DNA of 64,000 nucleotides from Nitrobacter sp051912485 (GCF_051912485.1 NZ_CP196822.1:1798001-1862000); one strand, 5' to 3'. Numbered from the stretch's first letter, positions 24,966 through 36,295 are shown. Notes: generated from the sequence alone by a model not told the origin. Translations and numbers: made by a program.

Positions 24966-26390
24966 ATGACCGCACCCGTCGTCACCCGCTTTGCTCCGTC
25001 TCCGACCGGTTTTCTTCACATCGGGGGCGCACGAACCGCGCTGTTCAACTGGCTCTACGCGCGCAAGCGCGGCGGCAAAATGCTGCTTCGGATCGAGGAC
25101 ACCGATCGCGCGCGCTCCACGACGGCTGCAATCGAGGCCATCCTCGACGGGCTCAAATGGCTGGGAATCGAGTGGGACGACGATGTCGTCTACCAATTTT
25201 CCCGCGCCGCGCGGCATCGCGACATCGCTGAGCAGTTACTTGCCGAAGGCAAAGCTTACCGATGCTACGCGACGCCGGAAGAACTGGCTGAGATGCGGGA
25301 GAAGGCGCGCGCCGAGGGCCGCACCAGACTTTACGACGGCCGCTGGCGTGACCGCGATACGTCGGAAACTCCGCCGGACGTCAAACCGACCATCCGCCTC
25401 AAAGCGCCTCTGACCGGCGAGACTGTGATCGAAGATCAGGTTCAGGGGCGTGTTGCCTGGCAGAATGAGAACCTCGACGACCTCGTGCTGCTGCGTGGTG
25501 ACGGCAATCCGACCTACATGCTCGCGGTCGTGGTCGATGATCATGACATGGGCGTGACGCACATCATTCGCGGCGACGACCACCTTATCAACGCCGCTCG
25601 CCAAAAGCAGATCTACGATACCCTCGGATGGGCTATCCCGACGATGGCCCACATTCCCCTCATCCACGGCCCCGATGGATCGAAGCTCTCCAAGCGTCAC
25701 GGCGCGCTCGGAGTGGATGCCTACCGCGACATGGGATATCTGCCGGCGGCACTTCGCAACTATCTCGTCCGGCTCGGCTGGAGCCATGGCGACCAGGAGA
25801 TTTTCTCCACACAGGAAATGATCGATGCGTTCGACCTGTCAGCGATCGGACGTTCCGCGGCACGCTTCGACTTCGCCAAACTCGAAAATCTCAACGGCCA
25901 CTATATCCGCAATTGCGATGACCACGTTCTTGTAGACCTGTTCCAGGACGCGCTCGATTACGTTCCCCGCGGAGCGGACCTCAAGCCGAAACTCAACGAC
26001 GTCACGCGCGGACAATTGCTGCGCGCGATGCCCGGACTCAAGGAACGAGCCAAAACCCTGATCGAGCTGATCGATAGCGCCCGGTTTATCTTCGCCGATC
26101 GACCATTGACTCTGGACGCGAAGGCTGCCGCATTGCTGACGTCGGAGACCCGCGCACTCATTGGCAGGCTTCGCGCCGCACTTGAATCAGTCACATCGTG
26201 GAGCGCGGAGACCACCGAAGCCGTGATGCGAGCCTTCGCCGAGCAAAACAATCTGAAGCTCGGCGCGATCGCACAACCGCTTCGCATCGCCTTGACGGGA
26301 CGAACGACGTCGCCAGGCATATTTGACGTTCTCGCCGTACTTGGAAAGGAGACGTGTTTAGCTCGGCTTGACGATCAAAGCTCGCCGTGA
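24966..26390 (+). CDS. gltX: Glutamate--tRNA ligase
   Basis: The enzyme charges tRNA-Glu. I chose ATG 24966 (MTAPVVTRFAPSPTGFLHIG), giving 474 residues; the upstream extension does not look like protein. The HIGH motif is FLHIGGART and the KMSKS motif is KLSKRHGALG. The C-terminal helical anticodon-binding domain is complete. It diverges from glnS and precedes gltA by 143 bases. A strain with its own GlnRS needs less of the indirect Glu-tRNA-Gln route. Confidence 0.96.
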   Translation: MTAPVVTRFAPSPTGFLHIGGARTALFNWLYARKRGGKMLLRIEDTDRARSTTAAIEAILDGLKWLGIEWDDDVVYQFSRAARHRDIAEQLLAEGKAYRCYATPEELAEMREKARAEGRTRLYDGRWRDRDTSETPPDVKPTIRLKAPLTGETVIEDQVQGRVAWQNENLDDLVLLRGDGNPTYMLAVVVDDHDMGVTHIIRGDDHLINAARQKQIYDTLGWAIPTMAHIPLIHGPDGSKLSKRHGALGVDAYRDMGYLPAALRNYLVRLGWSHGDQEIFSTQEMIDAFDLSAIGRSAARFDFAKLENLNGHYIRNCDDHVLVDLFQDALDYVPRGADLKPKLNDVTRGQLLRAMPGLKERAKTLIELIDSARFIFADRPLTLDAKAAALLTSETRALIGRLRAALESVTSWSAETTEAVMRAFAEQNNLKLGAIAQPLRIALTGRTTSPGIFDVLAVLGKETCLARLDDQSSP

Positions 26391-26533
26391 TGCCGACCAT
26401 CGTATTTTGGGCGATCTTGCGGTGCACACAGCAATACGATACCCATTGCGCGGCGCTTCTGGAATGACCGACTAGTCTCTGTCCCATCGAGAGAACTGGG
26501 CGGCCCGCAACGATCTCATCGGGGGGCTTCGCG

Positions 26534-27835
<1,302 letters not shown>

Positions 27836-27863
27836 GCTCTCGAAATGAAGCGGAGCGATGCCG

Positions 27864-29069
27864 CTACGGGCGTCCGCCCTCGGGCCTGCGGGACGCACGC
27901 ATGGTTTCAAGGACGATATCCGCCGCCCGCGCGCTCGGCGACTGTTGTCCCGTCATCATGATCGCATCGAGCTTGGAGAAGGCCTCGAGCTGACGTCGCC
28001 GCAGCGACGTCTCTCCCAGAACGTCATGCAACGCTGCCGCCAGCTTGTCCGGCACGCAGTCTCCCTGAAGGAATTCGGGAATAACGTTTTCGCCAATCAC
28101 AAGATTTGCAAGGATGACCGAGGCGAGGCGCACCACGCGCTGTGCGATCCAGGCCTCCACTGCACCTCCCCTGTAGGCGGTGACCATCGGAACGCCGGCC
28201 AAGGCAAGCTCAAGCGTTACGGTGCCTGACTTGGCCAGTGCTGCGCGCGCCACGCGGAAGGCGGCGCGCTTTTCACTCTCGCCGACCACGACCTGCGGTC
28301 GAAGCGGCCAGCTCGCGACCGCTGTTGTGATCTCGTCGACGAGATGCGGCATCGTGGGCAAAATTACTTCAATCCCGGGAGTGCCTAGCTGCAGTGCTCC
28401 GACGGTGTCTCCAAAGACGGACATGTGATGGCGGATTTCACTGCGCCGGCTTCCGGGCAATACCAGAAGCGTCGGCGGCTGTGCATCGCGCCGATGACGC
28501 TCCTGTGCGTCCGGCCGCAGCATTCCGACCTGCTCGATCAGCGGATGTCCGACATAGGTGCAGGGCGGTCCTCCGAGCCTGCGATATTCCTCCGGCTCAA
28601 ACGGCAGCAGCGCCAGCACATGATCCACATAGCTGCGCATGGCACGCGCCCGACCGGACCGCCACGCCCACACCGAAGGCGAGACGTAATCCACGATCGG
28701 CACCGCGGGACGCCGCGCACGCACGCGCCGCGCCACACGATGGGTGAAGTCGGGACTGTCGATAATGACGAGCATGTCCGGCGCAGCCGCGATCACGGCA
28801 TCGGCGGTGTCGCGAATCCGGCGCAGGATTGAGGGAAGCTGCTTCACCACGGCCGTGAACCCCATGATCGACAGATCTTCGATCGGGAACAACGACACCA
28901 GGCCCTCGCGCGCCATTGACTGACCGCCGACGCCTTCGAACCGCACGTCATCATCGAGCCGCTGCCGCAGAGCTTTCATCAGGCTCGAGCCGAGGCGATC
29001 GCCTGACTCCTCCGTCGCGATGAAAAATATCCTTCGGGAGCCGTTTGCAGCTGTCCCGTCAGGCATCAT
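27864..29069 (-). CDS. lpxB: Lipid-A-disaccharide synthase
   Basis: LpxB joins UDP-2,3-diacylglucosamine with lipid X to form the tetraacyl disaccharide of lipid A, at the inner membrane. The 401-residue protein starts MMPDGTAANGSRRIFFIATE; the family motif ATEESGDRLGSSLMKALRQR follows. Later motifs include YVSPSVWAWRSGRARAMRSY and LLPFEPEEYRR. It is a GT-B fold family 19 enzyme. Its start overlaps the end of lpxI by 4 bases. It is the last gene of the lpxD-fabZ-lpxA-lpxI-lpxB run. Confidence 0.96.
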   Translation of the reverse strand: MMPDGTAANGSRRIFFIATEESGDRLGSSLMKALRQRLDDDVRFEGVGGQSMAREGLVSLFPIEDLSIMGFTAVVKQLPSILRRIRDTADAVIAAAPDMLVIIDSPDFTHRVARRVRARRPAVPIVDYVSPSVWAWRSGRARAMRSYVDHVLALLPFEPEEYRRLGGPPCTYVGHPLIEQVGMLRPDAQERHRRDAQPPTLLVLPGSRRSEIRHHMSVFGDTVGALQLGTPGIEVILPTMPHLVDEITTAVASWPLRPQVVVGESEKRAAFRVARAALAKSGTVTLELALAGVPMVTAYRGGAVEAWIAQRVVRLASVILANLVIGENVIPEFLQGDCVPDKLAAALHDVLGETSLRRRQLEAFSKLDAIMMTGQQSPSARAADIVLETMRASRRPEGGRP

Positions 29070-29923
29070 GCGGAAAGCCCGACAACGAACAGGCCCGATG
29101 CATCGGCCGCGCCGACCAACGCCTGCGGTTCGGCGACGAGCGTATTGCCAGCGACAACGGCCATCCCCGCGAGTCCGGCCGCGGTCACATTCTCGATGGT
29201 TCGCGGACCCAGTGTCGGCAGATCGTAGCGCAAGTCCTGCCCGTTCTTCGGCGCCTTCACCAGAACACCGCGCGCAGCTTTGGCACGAATTCGTCCCTCG
29301 GCACGCAGTTGGGCAATACGAGCCAACAGTGCGTCCGTTCCCTCAATGCCTTCCACCCCGACCACATGACCGTCGATCACCACGGCGGCCTGTCCGATGT
29401 CGAAGGGGCTGAGGGCGCCCAGCACGTCCAGTCCCTTCGCTATGTCAGCGGCTGCGGATTGATCCGGCGCCTTCCGGGTCAGGCACCCCGCCGGCATCAG
29501 TAAATCCGGTGCGATATCCTTGATGCCGACCATTCGAAAACCGTCGCGCTCGAGGATGCGGCCAATCCCCGACAGCAAATGGTCATCGCCGCCGCGAAAC
29601 GCTGCCAGAATGTGTCCCATCACCCGAATAGTTCCCCAATCCAGGCGGATCTCCGACAGTGCCGGACGAATCAGCGTTCCGATGAAAATCAGATCGCGAC
29701 AATTTTCCGCGCGCAGCAGACGTACAGCCTTTCCGATCTGGCCGACCGAGATCCAGTGATGTCGAAATTGCGACACTTTCTCCGGATCGCAAACGCCTTT
29801 CAACGCGAAGAAAACCGGTTTGCCGCCCCGCGCCAAAAGCGAATCCGCAACCGCAAACGGCAGCACTCCACCTGCGGCAATCAAGCCGATCGGCGAAGAT
29901 ATATCCGAAACGCGATCAGTCAT
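29066..29923 (-). CDS. lpxI: UDP-2,3-diacylglucosamine pyrophosphatase, LpxI type
   Basis: LpxI hydrolyses UDP-2,3-diacylglucosamine to lipid X, replacing the LpxH of enterobacteria. I chose ATG 29923 (MTDRVSDISSPIGLIAAGGV) because it follows the lpxA stop; the longer frame would begin inside lpxA. The 285-residue product has the family motifs GLIAAGGVLPFAVADSL and GVLVKAPKNGQDLRYDLPTL with DLPTLGPRTIENV. This is the alphaproteobacterial choice at this step and fits the lpxA-lpxI-lpxB order. Confidence 0.93.
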   Translation of the reverse strand: MTDRVSDISSPIGLIAAGGVLPFAVADSLLARGGKPVFFALKGVCDPEKVSQFRHHWISVGQIGKAVRLLRAENCRDLIFIGTLIRPALSEIRLDWGTIRVMGHILAAFRGGDDHLLSGIGRILERDGFRMVGIKDIAPDLLMPAGCLTRKAPDQSAAADIAKGLDVLGALSPFDIGQAAVVIDGHVVGVEGIEGTDALLARIAQLRAEGRIRAKAARGVLVKAPKNGQDLRYDLPTLGPRTIENVTAAGLAGMAVVAGNTLVAEPQALVGAADASGLFVVGLSA

Positions 29924-29942
29924 GGCTCGCCCGGTGGCTCCG

Positions 29943-30749
29943 CTATGCAGATCTGGTTGCACCGTCCTGCGGCAAGCATAGAGGGCGATGCTTTTCCTCG
30001 CCAATAAACGTCAGGATTTCCGCAATGGCAGGATCGTCTGACGCGCGGTGTTGAACGCGCTCGAGGCGGTCCGCAAACAGACCCGGCCCGTAAAACAGTT
30101 CCTGATAGAAGGACCTGACCTGGGCGAGACGCTCGCGGGTGAACTTGCGGCGCCTCATGCCGACCACGTTGAGGCCCTCAAGGTGCCCATGCTGGCCGTT
30201 GACGAAGCCATAGGGAATGACATCACCGCGAATGCCGGTAAGTCCGCCGATCATGGCTTGTCTGCCGATACGCGCGAACTGATGCACAGCCGAAAGACCG
30301 CCGATATAGACGTTATCTCCGATCTTGCAGTGCCCTCCCAGCGTCGCCGAGTTGGCAAAAATCACGTCATTGCCGACCTGGCAGTCATGGCCAATATGAC
30401 TGTAGCTCATGAAAAACCCGCGAGCGCCGACACGCGTGACGCCGACATCCTTGGGGGTGCCGACGTTCATCGTCACGCTTTCGCGAATCGTGCAGCCGTC
30501 ACCGATCTCAAGGCGCGTCGGCTCATCCCGGTAACCCAAATCCTGTGGCGCGCCGCCAAGCGCGGCGAACGGATATATCGTGCAATTTGCTCCGACGGTC
30601 GTGTGTCCCGCGATGGACACATGCGAGATCAGGCGACAGTTCGGGCCGAGGACGACATGAGGACCGACGGTGCAGAAAGGCCCGATTTCGGCCATCTCTC
30701 CAATTACGGCACCATCTTCAATCCGTGCGGTAGGGTCGATCCTGCTCAT
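29943..30749 (-). CDS. lpxA: UDP-N-acetylglucosamine acyltransferase
   Basis: LpxA adds the first 3-hydroxyacyl chain to UDP-GlcNAc, the first step of lipid A synthesis. The start is ATG 30749 (MSRIDPTARIEDGAVIGEMA), which overlaps the fabZ stop by one base, and gives 268 residues. The left-handed beta helix shows in the hexapeptide repeats (ARIEDGAVIGEMAEIGPFCT). The catalytic His lies in FFMSYSHIGHDCQVGND. The C-terminal helical region with GLNVVGMRRR follows. Operon partners are fabZ and lpxI. Confidence 0.96.
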   Translation of the reverse strand: MSRIDPTARIEDGAVIGEMAEIGPFCTVGPHVVLGPNCRLISHVSIAGHTTVGANCTIYPFAALGGAPQDLGYRDEPTRLEIGDGCTIRESVTMNVGTPKDVGVTRVGARGFFMSYSHIGHDCQVGNDVIFANSATLGGHCKIGDNVYIGGLSAVHQFARIGRQAMIGGLTGIRGDVIPYGFVNGQHGHLEGLNVVGMRRRKFTRERLAQVRSFYQELFYGPGLFADRLERVQHRASDDPAIAEILTFIGEEKHRPLCLPQDGATRSA

Positions 30750-31204
30750 CAGTCGGTCAACATCGCGCCGACGTCGGCCTCGGCAACGGTCACGCCATTC
30801 ACCTTCGCATCGCCGTGAAACCACCACATCGCCTTGCGCCGGCCGATACTGCGCATGTGATATTCGACGACATCGCCCGGCATGACCGGCTTGCGGAACT
30901 TGCACTTGTCGATGGTCAGGAAATACACCGCGCGGGGCTTTTGGGTGCCCTCTACCGACGTGATGCCGATAACGCCGGCCGTCTGCGCCATCCCCTCGAT
31001 CATCAACACCCCCGGATAGACTGGTCGTTCCGGAAAGTGACCCTGGAACGCAGGCTCATTTATCGTGACGTTCTTCACGCCGATACCACTGTGATCGGCG
31101 CGAATGTTGATGACCCGGTCGATCAGCAGGAATGGATAACGATGAGGGAGAGTTTTGAGAATGGTGGCAATGTCCACTTCCTCGAACCTGATCGGTGACT
31201 CCAT
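30749..31204 (-). CDS. fabZ: 3-hydroxyacyl-ACP dehydratase
   Basis: FabZ dehydrates 3-hydroxyacyl-ACP in fatty-acid elongation and so competes with LpxA and LpxD for the same acyl chains. The 151-residue hotdog-fold product shows HRYPFLLIDRV with the catalytic His, and FQGHFPERPVYPGVLMIEGM with the catalytic Glu. It lies between lpxD (3 bases upstream) and lpxA (1-base overlap), the conserved arrangement that balances membrane and lipid A synthesis. Confidence 0.97.
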   Translation of the reverse strand: MESPIRFEEVDIATILKTLPHRYPFLLIDRVINIRADHSGIGVKNVTINEPAFQGHFPERPVYPGVLMIEGMAQTAGVIGITSVEGTQKPRAVYFLTIDKCKFRKPVMPGDVVEYHMRSIGRRKAMWWFHGDAKVNGVTVAEADVGAMLTD

Positions 31205-31207
31205 TAC

Positions 31208-32293
31208 TCACGCCTCTCGATCCTCAGGATCGGGTTTTGCCGATCCGGCTTTTGGCGCACTGTTACGCGCCAGACGTTCCACCGCAAAGAGCTCGCGGTA
31301 CCATTGCTTGGTCGGTTTCGCGAAATACCCCCCCCAGCGGCCATTTGGAGGAATATCGTCCTTGACCCCGCTCATCGCAGTGACCTGCGCGCCGTCACCA
31401 ATGTGGAGGTGGTTATTGATCCCCACCTTGGCGCCCAGCGCGACGTTGTCGCCGATCGTCAGGCTGCCTGCCAGGCCAATCTGGGCGGCCAGCAGGCAAC
31501 GCCTGCCGATCGTCACGTTGTGGCCGATCTGAACCTGATTGTCGACCTTTGTACCTTCCCCGATAACCGTGTCGCGCAGGCTGCCGCGATCGATGGTTGT
31601 GCCGGCACCGACCTCGACGTCGTTCTGGATCAACACGCGCCCGGCCTGTGGGACTTTCACGTGGCCTTCGGGGCCAAAGAACATAAAGCCGTAGCCATCC
31701 TGCCCAATATGGCAGCCGGGATGGATGAGAACATTGTTGCCGATAAGAGCGGCCTGAATCGTCGTGCCCGCACCGACGTTGCAGTTTCTGCCGATCCGGA
31801 CACCGGGACCGACCACCGCACCCGAACCAATCACCGAGCCGGTTCCGATTTCGACTTCGGGACCGATCACCGCCAACGGATCGACGACAACCGAGTCTTC
31901 GAGACGCGCGGACGGATGAATGACGGCGGAGGCAGCGATGGCTGCATTGTCGAACCAGGATTGCGGTCGGAGCGCATCGGCATGAAAGTCTCGGGCGATC
32001 CTCACGAACGCACGAAACGGCGCCGTTGATCGCAGGACAGCCACGTGGTGTGGAACGCTGGCTTCGAATCGCGGGCTGACGAGACAGGCACCCGCCTTCG
32101 TCGTCGCCAGTTGGGCGGCATACTTGAGGTTGTCGAAAAACGCGAGGTGCATGGGCCCGGCCTGATCGAGCGAAGCGAGGCCGGTAATCCGCCGATCACC
32201 ACGGGAAGCGTCGATTAACTCCGCTCCCGTCGACGCGGCGATCTCCGCCAGCGTCGCCAACTGCGGCGGCTTAAAGAATGTCGGTTGCGCCAT
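31208..32293 (-). CDS. lpxD: UDP-3-O-(3-hydroxyacyl)glucosamine N-acyltransferase
   Basis: LpxD adds the second 3-hydroxyacyl chain in lipid A synthesis. I prefer ATG 32293 (MAQPTFFKPPQLATLAEIAA), giving 361 residues; an in-frame start at 32323 adds ten residues. The uridine-binding N-domain ends near residue 110, and a long run of hexapeptide repeats follows (VVDPLAVIGPEVEIGTGSVI). The catalytic His lies in VDNQVQIGHNVTIGR. The gene follows bamA by about 30 bases and precedes fabZ by 3. Confidence 0.95.
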   Translation of the reverse strand: MAQPTFFKPPQLATLAEIAASTGAELIDASRGDRRITGLASLDQAGPMHLAFFDNLKYAAQLATTKAGACLVSPRFEASVPHHVAVLRSTAPFRAFVRIARDFHADALRPQSWFDNAAIAASAVIHPSARLEDSVVVDPLAVIGPEVEIGTGSVIGSGAVVGPGVRIGRNCNVGAGTTIQAALIGNNVLIHPGCHIGQDGYGFMFFGPEGHVKVPQAGRVLIQNDVEVGAGTTIDRGSLRDTVIGEGTKVDNQVQIGHNVTIGRRCLLAAQIGLAGSLTIGDNVALGAKVGINNHLHIGDGAQVTAMSGVKDDIPPNGRWGGYFAKPTKQWYRELFAVERLARNSAPKAGSAKPDPEDREA

Positions 32294-32325
32294 TCCATCC
32301 GTCGCGGTGCGCGCCGTGATCACGC

Positions 32326-34857
32326 TCAGAACGTCGTTCCGCCGCCAAACCTGAACTCCTGCACGCGGTCATACTTGCCCTTCGTGATCGGCACGGCGTA
32401 GTCGAAGCGGAGCGGGCCAAACGGAGACTGCCAGATCAGACCGACGCCAACCGAGCTCCGGATCACGTTGGTGTCATCATATTGAAGACCGGCGCAGGTG
32501 CCCGAGGAACTCGACGTACCTGGCACACAGCCAGGCAGATTGACCTCGCCGGTCGCCAAGTTAGACGTCGGGCCCTTATAGCCCCAGAGCGAGCCGGCGT
32601 CCGCGTAAACGGCACCCTTCAAGCCCACCTCCTTCGGCAGGAACCAGAACGGCATTTGTAACTCGACCGAAGCGCCCCAGTACTGGGTGCCGCCCAAAGC
32701 ATCCATCGTGCTGAGGTAATTGATATCGCGCGGACCGATGCCGTTCGGCGCGAAGCCCCGAACCAGATTGGGTCCCATCTGGAAATTATCCAGCATGCGA
32801 ATTCCGTTTTGTCCGGCGTAAGCCCCGACGCTGTTCAGAACACCGCCTTGCAGATGGACTAGACCGACGATGTCCGAGACCAGCGGCTGATAGTACTTCG
32901 CATCGAGCGCGGTCTTCAGGTATTTGACGTCGCCGCCGACGCCGGCAAAGTCCTGCCTGAAATCGATCAGCAGACCCTCGTTCGGGTTCTTGTTGTTATC
33001 GAGGGTATTGTAGGTCAGCGTGTAACCAACCATTGAAGTCAGCGTTTGGCCGTTCAATTCCTGGCGGATCGGCAGTGAGGCTTCGCCGTCGGAGTAACAG
33101 CCGAGGGTTGAGCTGTTAAACGGACTCGCAGGGTTGCCGGCTGCGATAAAGGCCGGGCTCGGATTGTAGTTCGGGCTGCCAATGATATTGTTACAGTTCC
33201 GCAAGGCATCCGGCAGCCCGATTTCCTGCTGGTAGATCGAATAACGCAGTTGCAGGGTCAGATCCTCACGCAGGCCAAAACCGAGCCGCGGGCTGAAGCC
33301 GAGCGTCTTGACGTTATAGGAGATATAGCTGTTGGCGAGCTGCTCGCGCTGGTAGAAGTCGAGGCCGAGCGCGACGCGATAGTCCAGCAGGTAAGGCTCG
33401 ACGAACGACAGCGAATATCCCCTGGCGTACTGGCCGTACTGAACCGAGGCCTTTGCAAACAGACCGCGGCCAAGCAGATTTCGCTCGGAGACGCTGACTT
33501 CCGCGAGCGCGCCCTGGGTTGTCGAATAGCCACCCGAAACCGAGAAGTCACCGGTCGACTTGTCCTCGACGTCAACGTCGAGAATCACGCGATCGCTCGA
33601 TGATCCGGGCTCGGTCGTAATCTTGACCGTCTTGAAGAAATCGAGGTTCTTCAGGCGGCGCTCAGCGCGATCCACCAGTGATCGATTGTAGGCGTCACCT
33701 TCCGAGATATCGAACTCGCGACGGATCACATAGTCCCGCGTCCGCGTATTACCCCTGACGTTGATGCGCTCGATGTACGTTCTCGGGCCTTCGTCGATCG
33801 CGAATACGATCGATACGGTATGAGCATCGAAATTGCGATCGCCTCGGGGGCGCACCACCGCGAATGCAAATCCGCGACGCGACGATTCGACCTGCATCTC
33901 CTCGACGGACTTCTCAAGCGCTTCGGCGTTATAGAGCGCTCCGACGTTGACGCGCGAAAAGCTGCGCAGCGAATTTCCATCGAGCGAAGGAATCGACGAC
34001 TCGAATGTCACCGACCCGACGCGGTACTGCTGGCCTTCTTCGATCTTGAAGGTCACGAGGAACCCGTGACGACCGGGATCGTACTCGGTCAAGGCGGCAA
34101 CGATCTGAACGTCCGCAAAGCCGTGCTTCAGATAATAGCGGCGGAGCAAATCGCGATCGGCCTCGACGCGGTCCGGATCATAAACGTCCCCTCCTCCGAG
34201 GAAGCTCAGGAGGTTCGACTCGTGCGTCTTGATCACGTCCTTCAGGCGATAGGACGAAAAAGCTTGGTTGCCTATGAATTCGATCGACTTGATGCCGGTC
34301 TTGCCACCTTCGTTGACCGTAAAAATCAGATCGACGCGGTTGTTGGGTCGTTCGACGATCTCGGGGGTGACGCGCACATCGTAGCGGCCGGAGTGGCGAT
34401 AGATTTCGACGATTCGCTGCACGTCGGACTGGACCATTGGTCTGGAGAACGTGCCACGCGGCTTGGACTGGATTTCCGCGGTCAGTTGATCGTCCTTGAC
34501 CTTCTTGTTGCCTTCGAACGCGACCCGGTTGATGACCGGATTTTCCACGACCGAGACCACAATACGGCCCCCGACTCGGTTGATCTTGACGTCCTGGAAC
34601 AGACCGGTCTCGATCAGCGCTTTCAACGCGTCGTCTATGCTCGCCTGGTCAAGGCGCCCGCTGGCATCCGGCTTGAAATACGAACGGATCGTCTCCAGTT
34701 CGACCCGGCGATTCCCCTCAACGGAAATCGACGACAGGGTCTGAGCGGCGGCTGACGACGACACAAGCGGGACGGTCACGACAGCAGCGACCGGCACGGC
34801 GACGGCGATCAGGGCGACGAGCAGTGTTCCCCTTAACACTCGCATTCCAACATTCAT
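32326..34857 (-). CDS. bamA: Outer-membrane protein assembly factor BamA
   Basis: BamA folds and inserts beta-barrel proteins into the outer membrane. I chose ATG 34857 (MNVGMRVLRGTLLVALIAVA), which puts a proper signal peptide, cut near SSSAAAQT, at the N-terminus; 843 residues result. Five POTRA domains fill about residues 40-440 (SSISVEGNRRVELETIRSYF; INRVAFEGNKKVKDDQL; YIERINVRGNTRTRDYVIRR). The 16-strand barrel follows and ends EFRFGGGTTF with the C-terminal aromatic. It sits between rseP and lpxD, the classical order. Confidence 0.96.
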   Translation of the reverse strand: MNVGMRVLRGTLLVALIAVAVPVAAVVTVPLVSSSAAAQTLSSISVEGNRRVELETIRSYFKPDASGRLDQASIDDALKALIETGLFQDVKINRVGGRIVVSVVENPVINRVAFEGNKKVKDDQLTAEIQSKPRGTFSRPMVQSDVQRIVEIYRHSGRYDVRVTPEIVERPNNRVDLIFTVNEGGKTGIKSIEFIGNQAFSSYRLKDVIKTHESNLLSFLGGGDVYDPDRVEADRDLLRRYYLKHGFADVQIVAALTEYDPGRHGFLVTFKIEEGQQYRVGSVTFESSIPSLDGNSLRSFSRVNVGALYNAEALEKSVEEMQVESSRRGFAFAVVRPRGDRNFDAHTVSIVFAIDEGPRTYIERINVRGNTRTRDYVIRREFDISEGDAYNRSLVDRAERRLKNLDFFKTVKITTEPGSSSDRVILDVDVEDKSTGDFSVSGGYSTTQGALAEVSVSERNLLGRGLFAKASVQYGQYARGYSLSFVEPYLLDYRVALGLDFYQREQLANSYISYNVKTLGFSPRLGFGLREDLTLQLRYSIYQQEIGLPDALRNCNNIIGSPNYNPSPAFIAAGNPASPFNSSTLGCYSDGEASLPIRQELNGQTLTSMVGYTLTYNTLDNNKNPNEGLLIDFRQDFAGVGGDVKYLKTALDAKYYQPLVSDIVGLVHLQGGVLNSVGAYAGQNGIRMLDNFQMGPNLVRGFAPNGIGPRDINYLSTMDALGGTQYWGASVELQMPFWFLPKEVGLKGAVYADAGSLWGYKGPTSNLATGEVNLPGCVPGTSSSSGTCAGLQYDDTNVIRSSVGVGLIWQSPFGPLRFDYAVPITKGKYDRVQEFRFGGGTTF

Positions 34858-35140
34858 GCGCAGAGCGCCCTTATCAATTCTGATGCCGGTCCATACCCCT
34901 ACGAACCGACAGATTCCCATTCGCGTTGCTTGTAGCCAATTTTTCCGTAGCGGCAAACGGCGTTTCGCAGTGCAATTCCAATTTAACTCCAAGACGTTGC
35001 CCAATAGCCACGCCCCCGATCACGATGATTGGATCGAATCGATCCAAAACCATGAACGTGATCGATTTTAACATTTTAGCGCGGGATGCGGACGGAAAAC
35101 CGCTGCACGCTTTTCCTCATCCCGCTCACGGACGCGCGAC
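34858..35140. other. Gap between rseP and bamA
   Basis: No convincing gene. The gap is AT-richer near 35047-35086 and probably carries a separate leftward promoter for bamA and the lpx genes. An imperfect palindrome (TTGGATCGAATCGATCCAAA at 35029-35048) is visible. Confidence 0.4.
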
Positions 35141-36295
35141 TCACGAGCCGGCCAGATGCAGAATATCGTTGTAGGTCGCGAAGACCATCAACATCAGCAC
35201 TAGGCCGAGGCCGATTCGAAAGCCCATTTCCTGTGCACGCTCGGACATTGGCCGGCCTCGAACAGCTTCGACCGCATAGAACAAAAGGTGTCCCCCGTCC
35301 AGCAGTGGAACCGGGAACAGGTTCAGCAGTCCGATGGATACTGAAAGAACGGCGGCAAGATGGATCAGCGCCCCAAGGCCGATCGTGGCGACCTGCCCGG
35401 ATATTTGCGCGATTCGAAGCGGACCCCCGACCTGATCGGCAGCCTCGCGACCGGTGAAAATCCCACCGATATAAGCCAGCGTGCGGTCGACCACGAACCA
35501 GGTTTCCTTGACTCCCAGCCACAGCGCCGTCGCCGGATTAACTCTTTCCGTGGTGACATCTCCGGGCGAAGTCGCGCGTGAAATTCCGAGAATACCAATC
35601 CGGTGCTCGTTTCCAAACCTGTCCTTGATCTCCTTGAGCTCCGGCTTCCCGCGCAGATCAATGATCGAATCGCCGCGCTTCACGGCGAATGTCAGCGTCT
35701 CGCCAGCGCTGGTTCCGACGATACGCTGCATGTCTGAAAAGCTGTCGATCGTGCTGCCGTTGATTGCAGTCACGATGTCGCCGGGTTTGAAACCCGCCGC
35801 TTCGGCTGCGCTGCCCGCCTGCACCCCATCTACGCGTGCGGTCGTGCTGGGCTTGCCCAAAAACGTGAAAAGACCGGCGAAAATGAAGATCGCGAGGATG
35901 AAGTTGGCGACCGGCCCCGCAACCACGATCGCGGCACGCGGACCAACCTTCTTGTGATGAAAGCTGCCGGCGCGCTCCTCCGCCGTCATGGATGCGAGGG
36001 TCGCGCTGCTCGACGGCGTGCTCGCTTCGGAATCATCGCCAAAAAACTTGACGTATCCGCCGAGGGGAATGGCGGAGAGCTTCCAGCGCGTCCCGTGCCT
36101 GTCGTTGAATCCCGCCAGTTCGGGGCCAAAGCCCACGGAGAAAGTCAGGACCTTCACGCCCGCCCAGCGAGCAACCAGAAAGTGGCCGAGCTCGTGAAAG
36201 AAAACGACAATGGTGAGGACAAACAGAAACGGAACAAGGTAACCAATCAAACCGGAAGTTAATGTATTGAAACCATGAAGAAAAAACTCGGCCAT
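35141..36295 (-). CDS. rseP: Site-2 zinc metalloprotease RseP
   Basis: RseP cleaves membrane-embedded anti-sigma factors and signal-peptide remnants in the inner membrane. The 384-residue protein shows the zinc motif HELGHFLVARWAG in the first helix, a PDZ domain around residues 130-215 (AAGFKPGDIVTAINGSTIDS), and the second active-site motif PVPLLDGGHLLFYAVE near the C-terminus. Only one PDZ domain is evident, where the E. coli protein has two. It lies between dxr and bamA. Confidence 0.95.
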   Translation of the reverse strand: MAEFFLHGFNTLTSGLIGYLVPFLFVLTIVVFFHELGHFLVARWAGVKVLTFSVGFGPELAGFNDRHGTRWKLSAIPLGGYVKFFGDDSEASTPSSSATLASMTAEERAGSFHHKKVGPRAAIVVAGPVANFILAIFIFAGLFTFLGKPSTTARVDGVQAGSAAEAAGFKPGDIVTAINGSTIDSFSDMQRIVGTSAGETLTFAVKRGDSIIDLRGKPELKEIKDRFGNEHRIGILGISRATSPGDVTTERVNPATALWLGVKETWFVVDRTLAYIGGIFTGREAADQVGGPLRIAQISGQVATIGLGALIHLAAVLSVSIGLLNLFPVPLLDGGHLLFYAVEAVRGRPMSERAQEMGFRIGLGLVLMLMVFATYNDILHLAGS

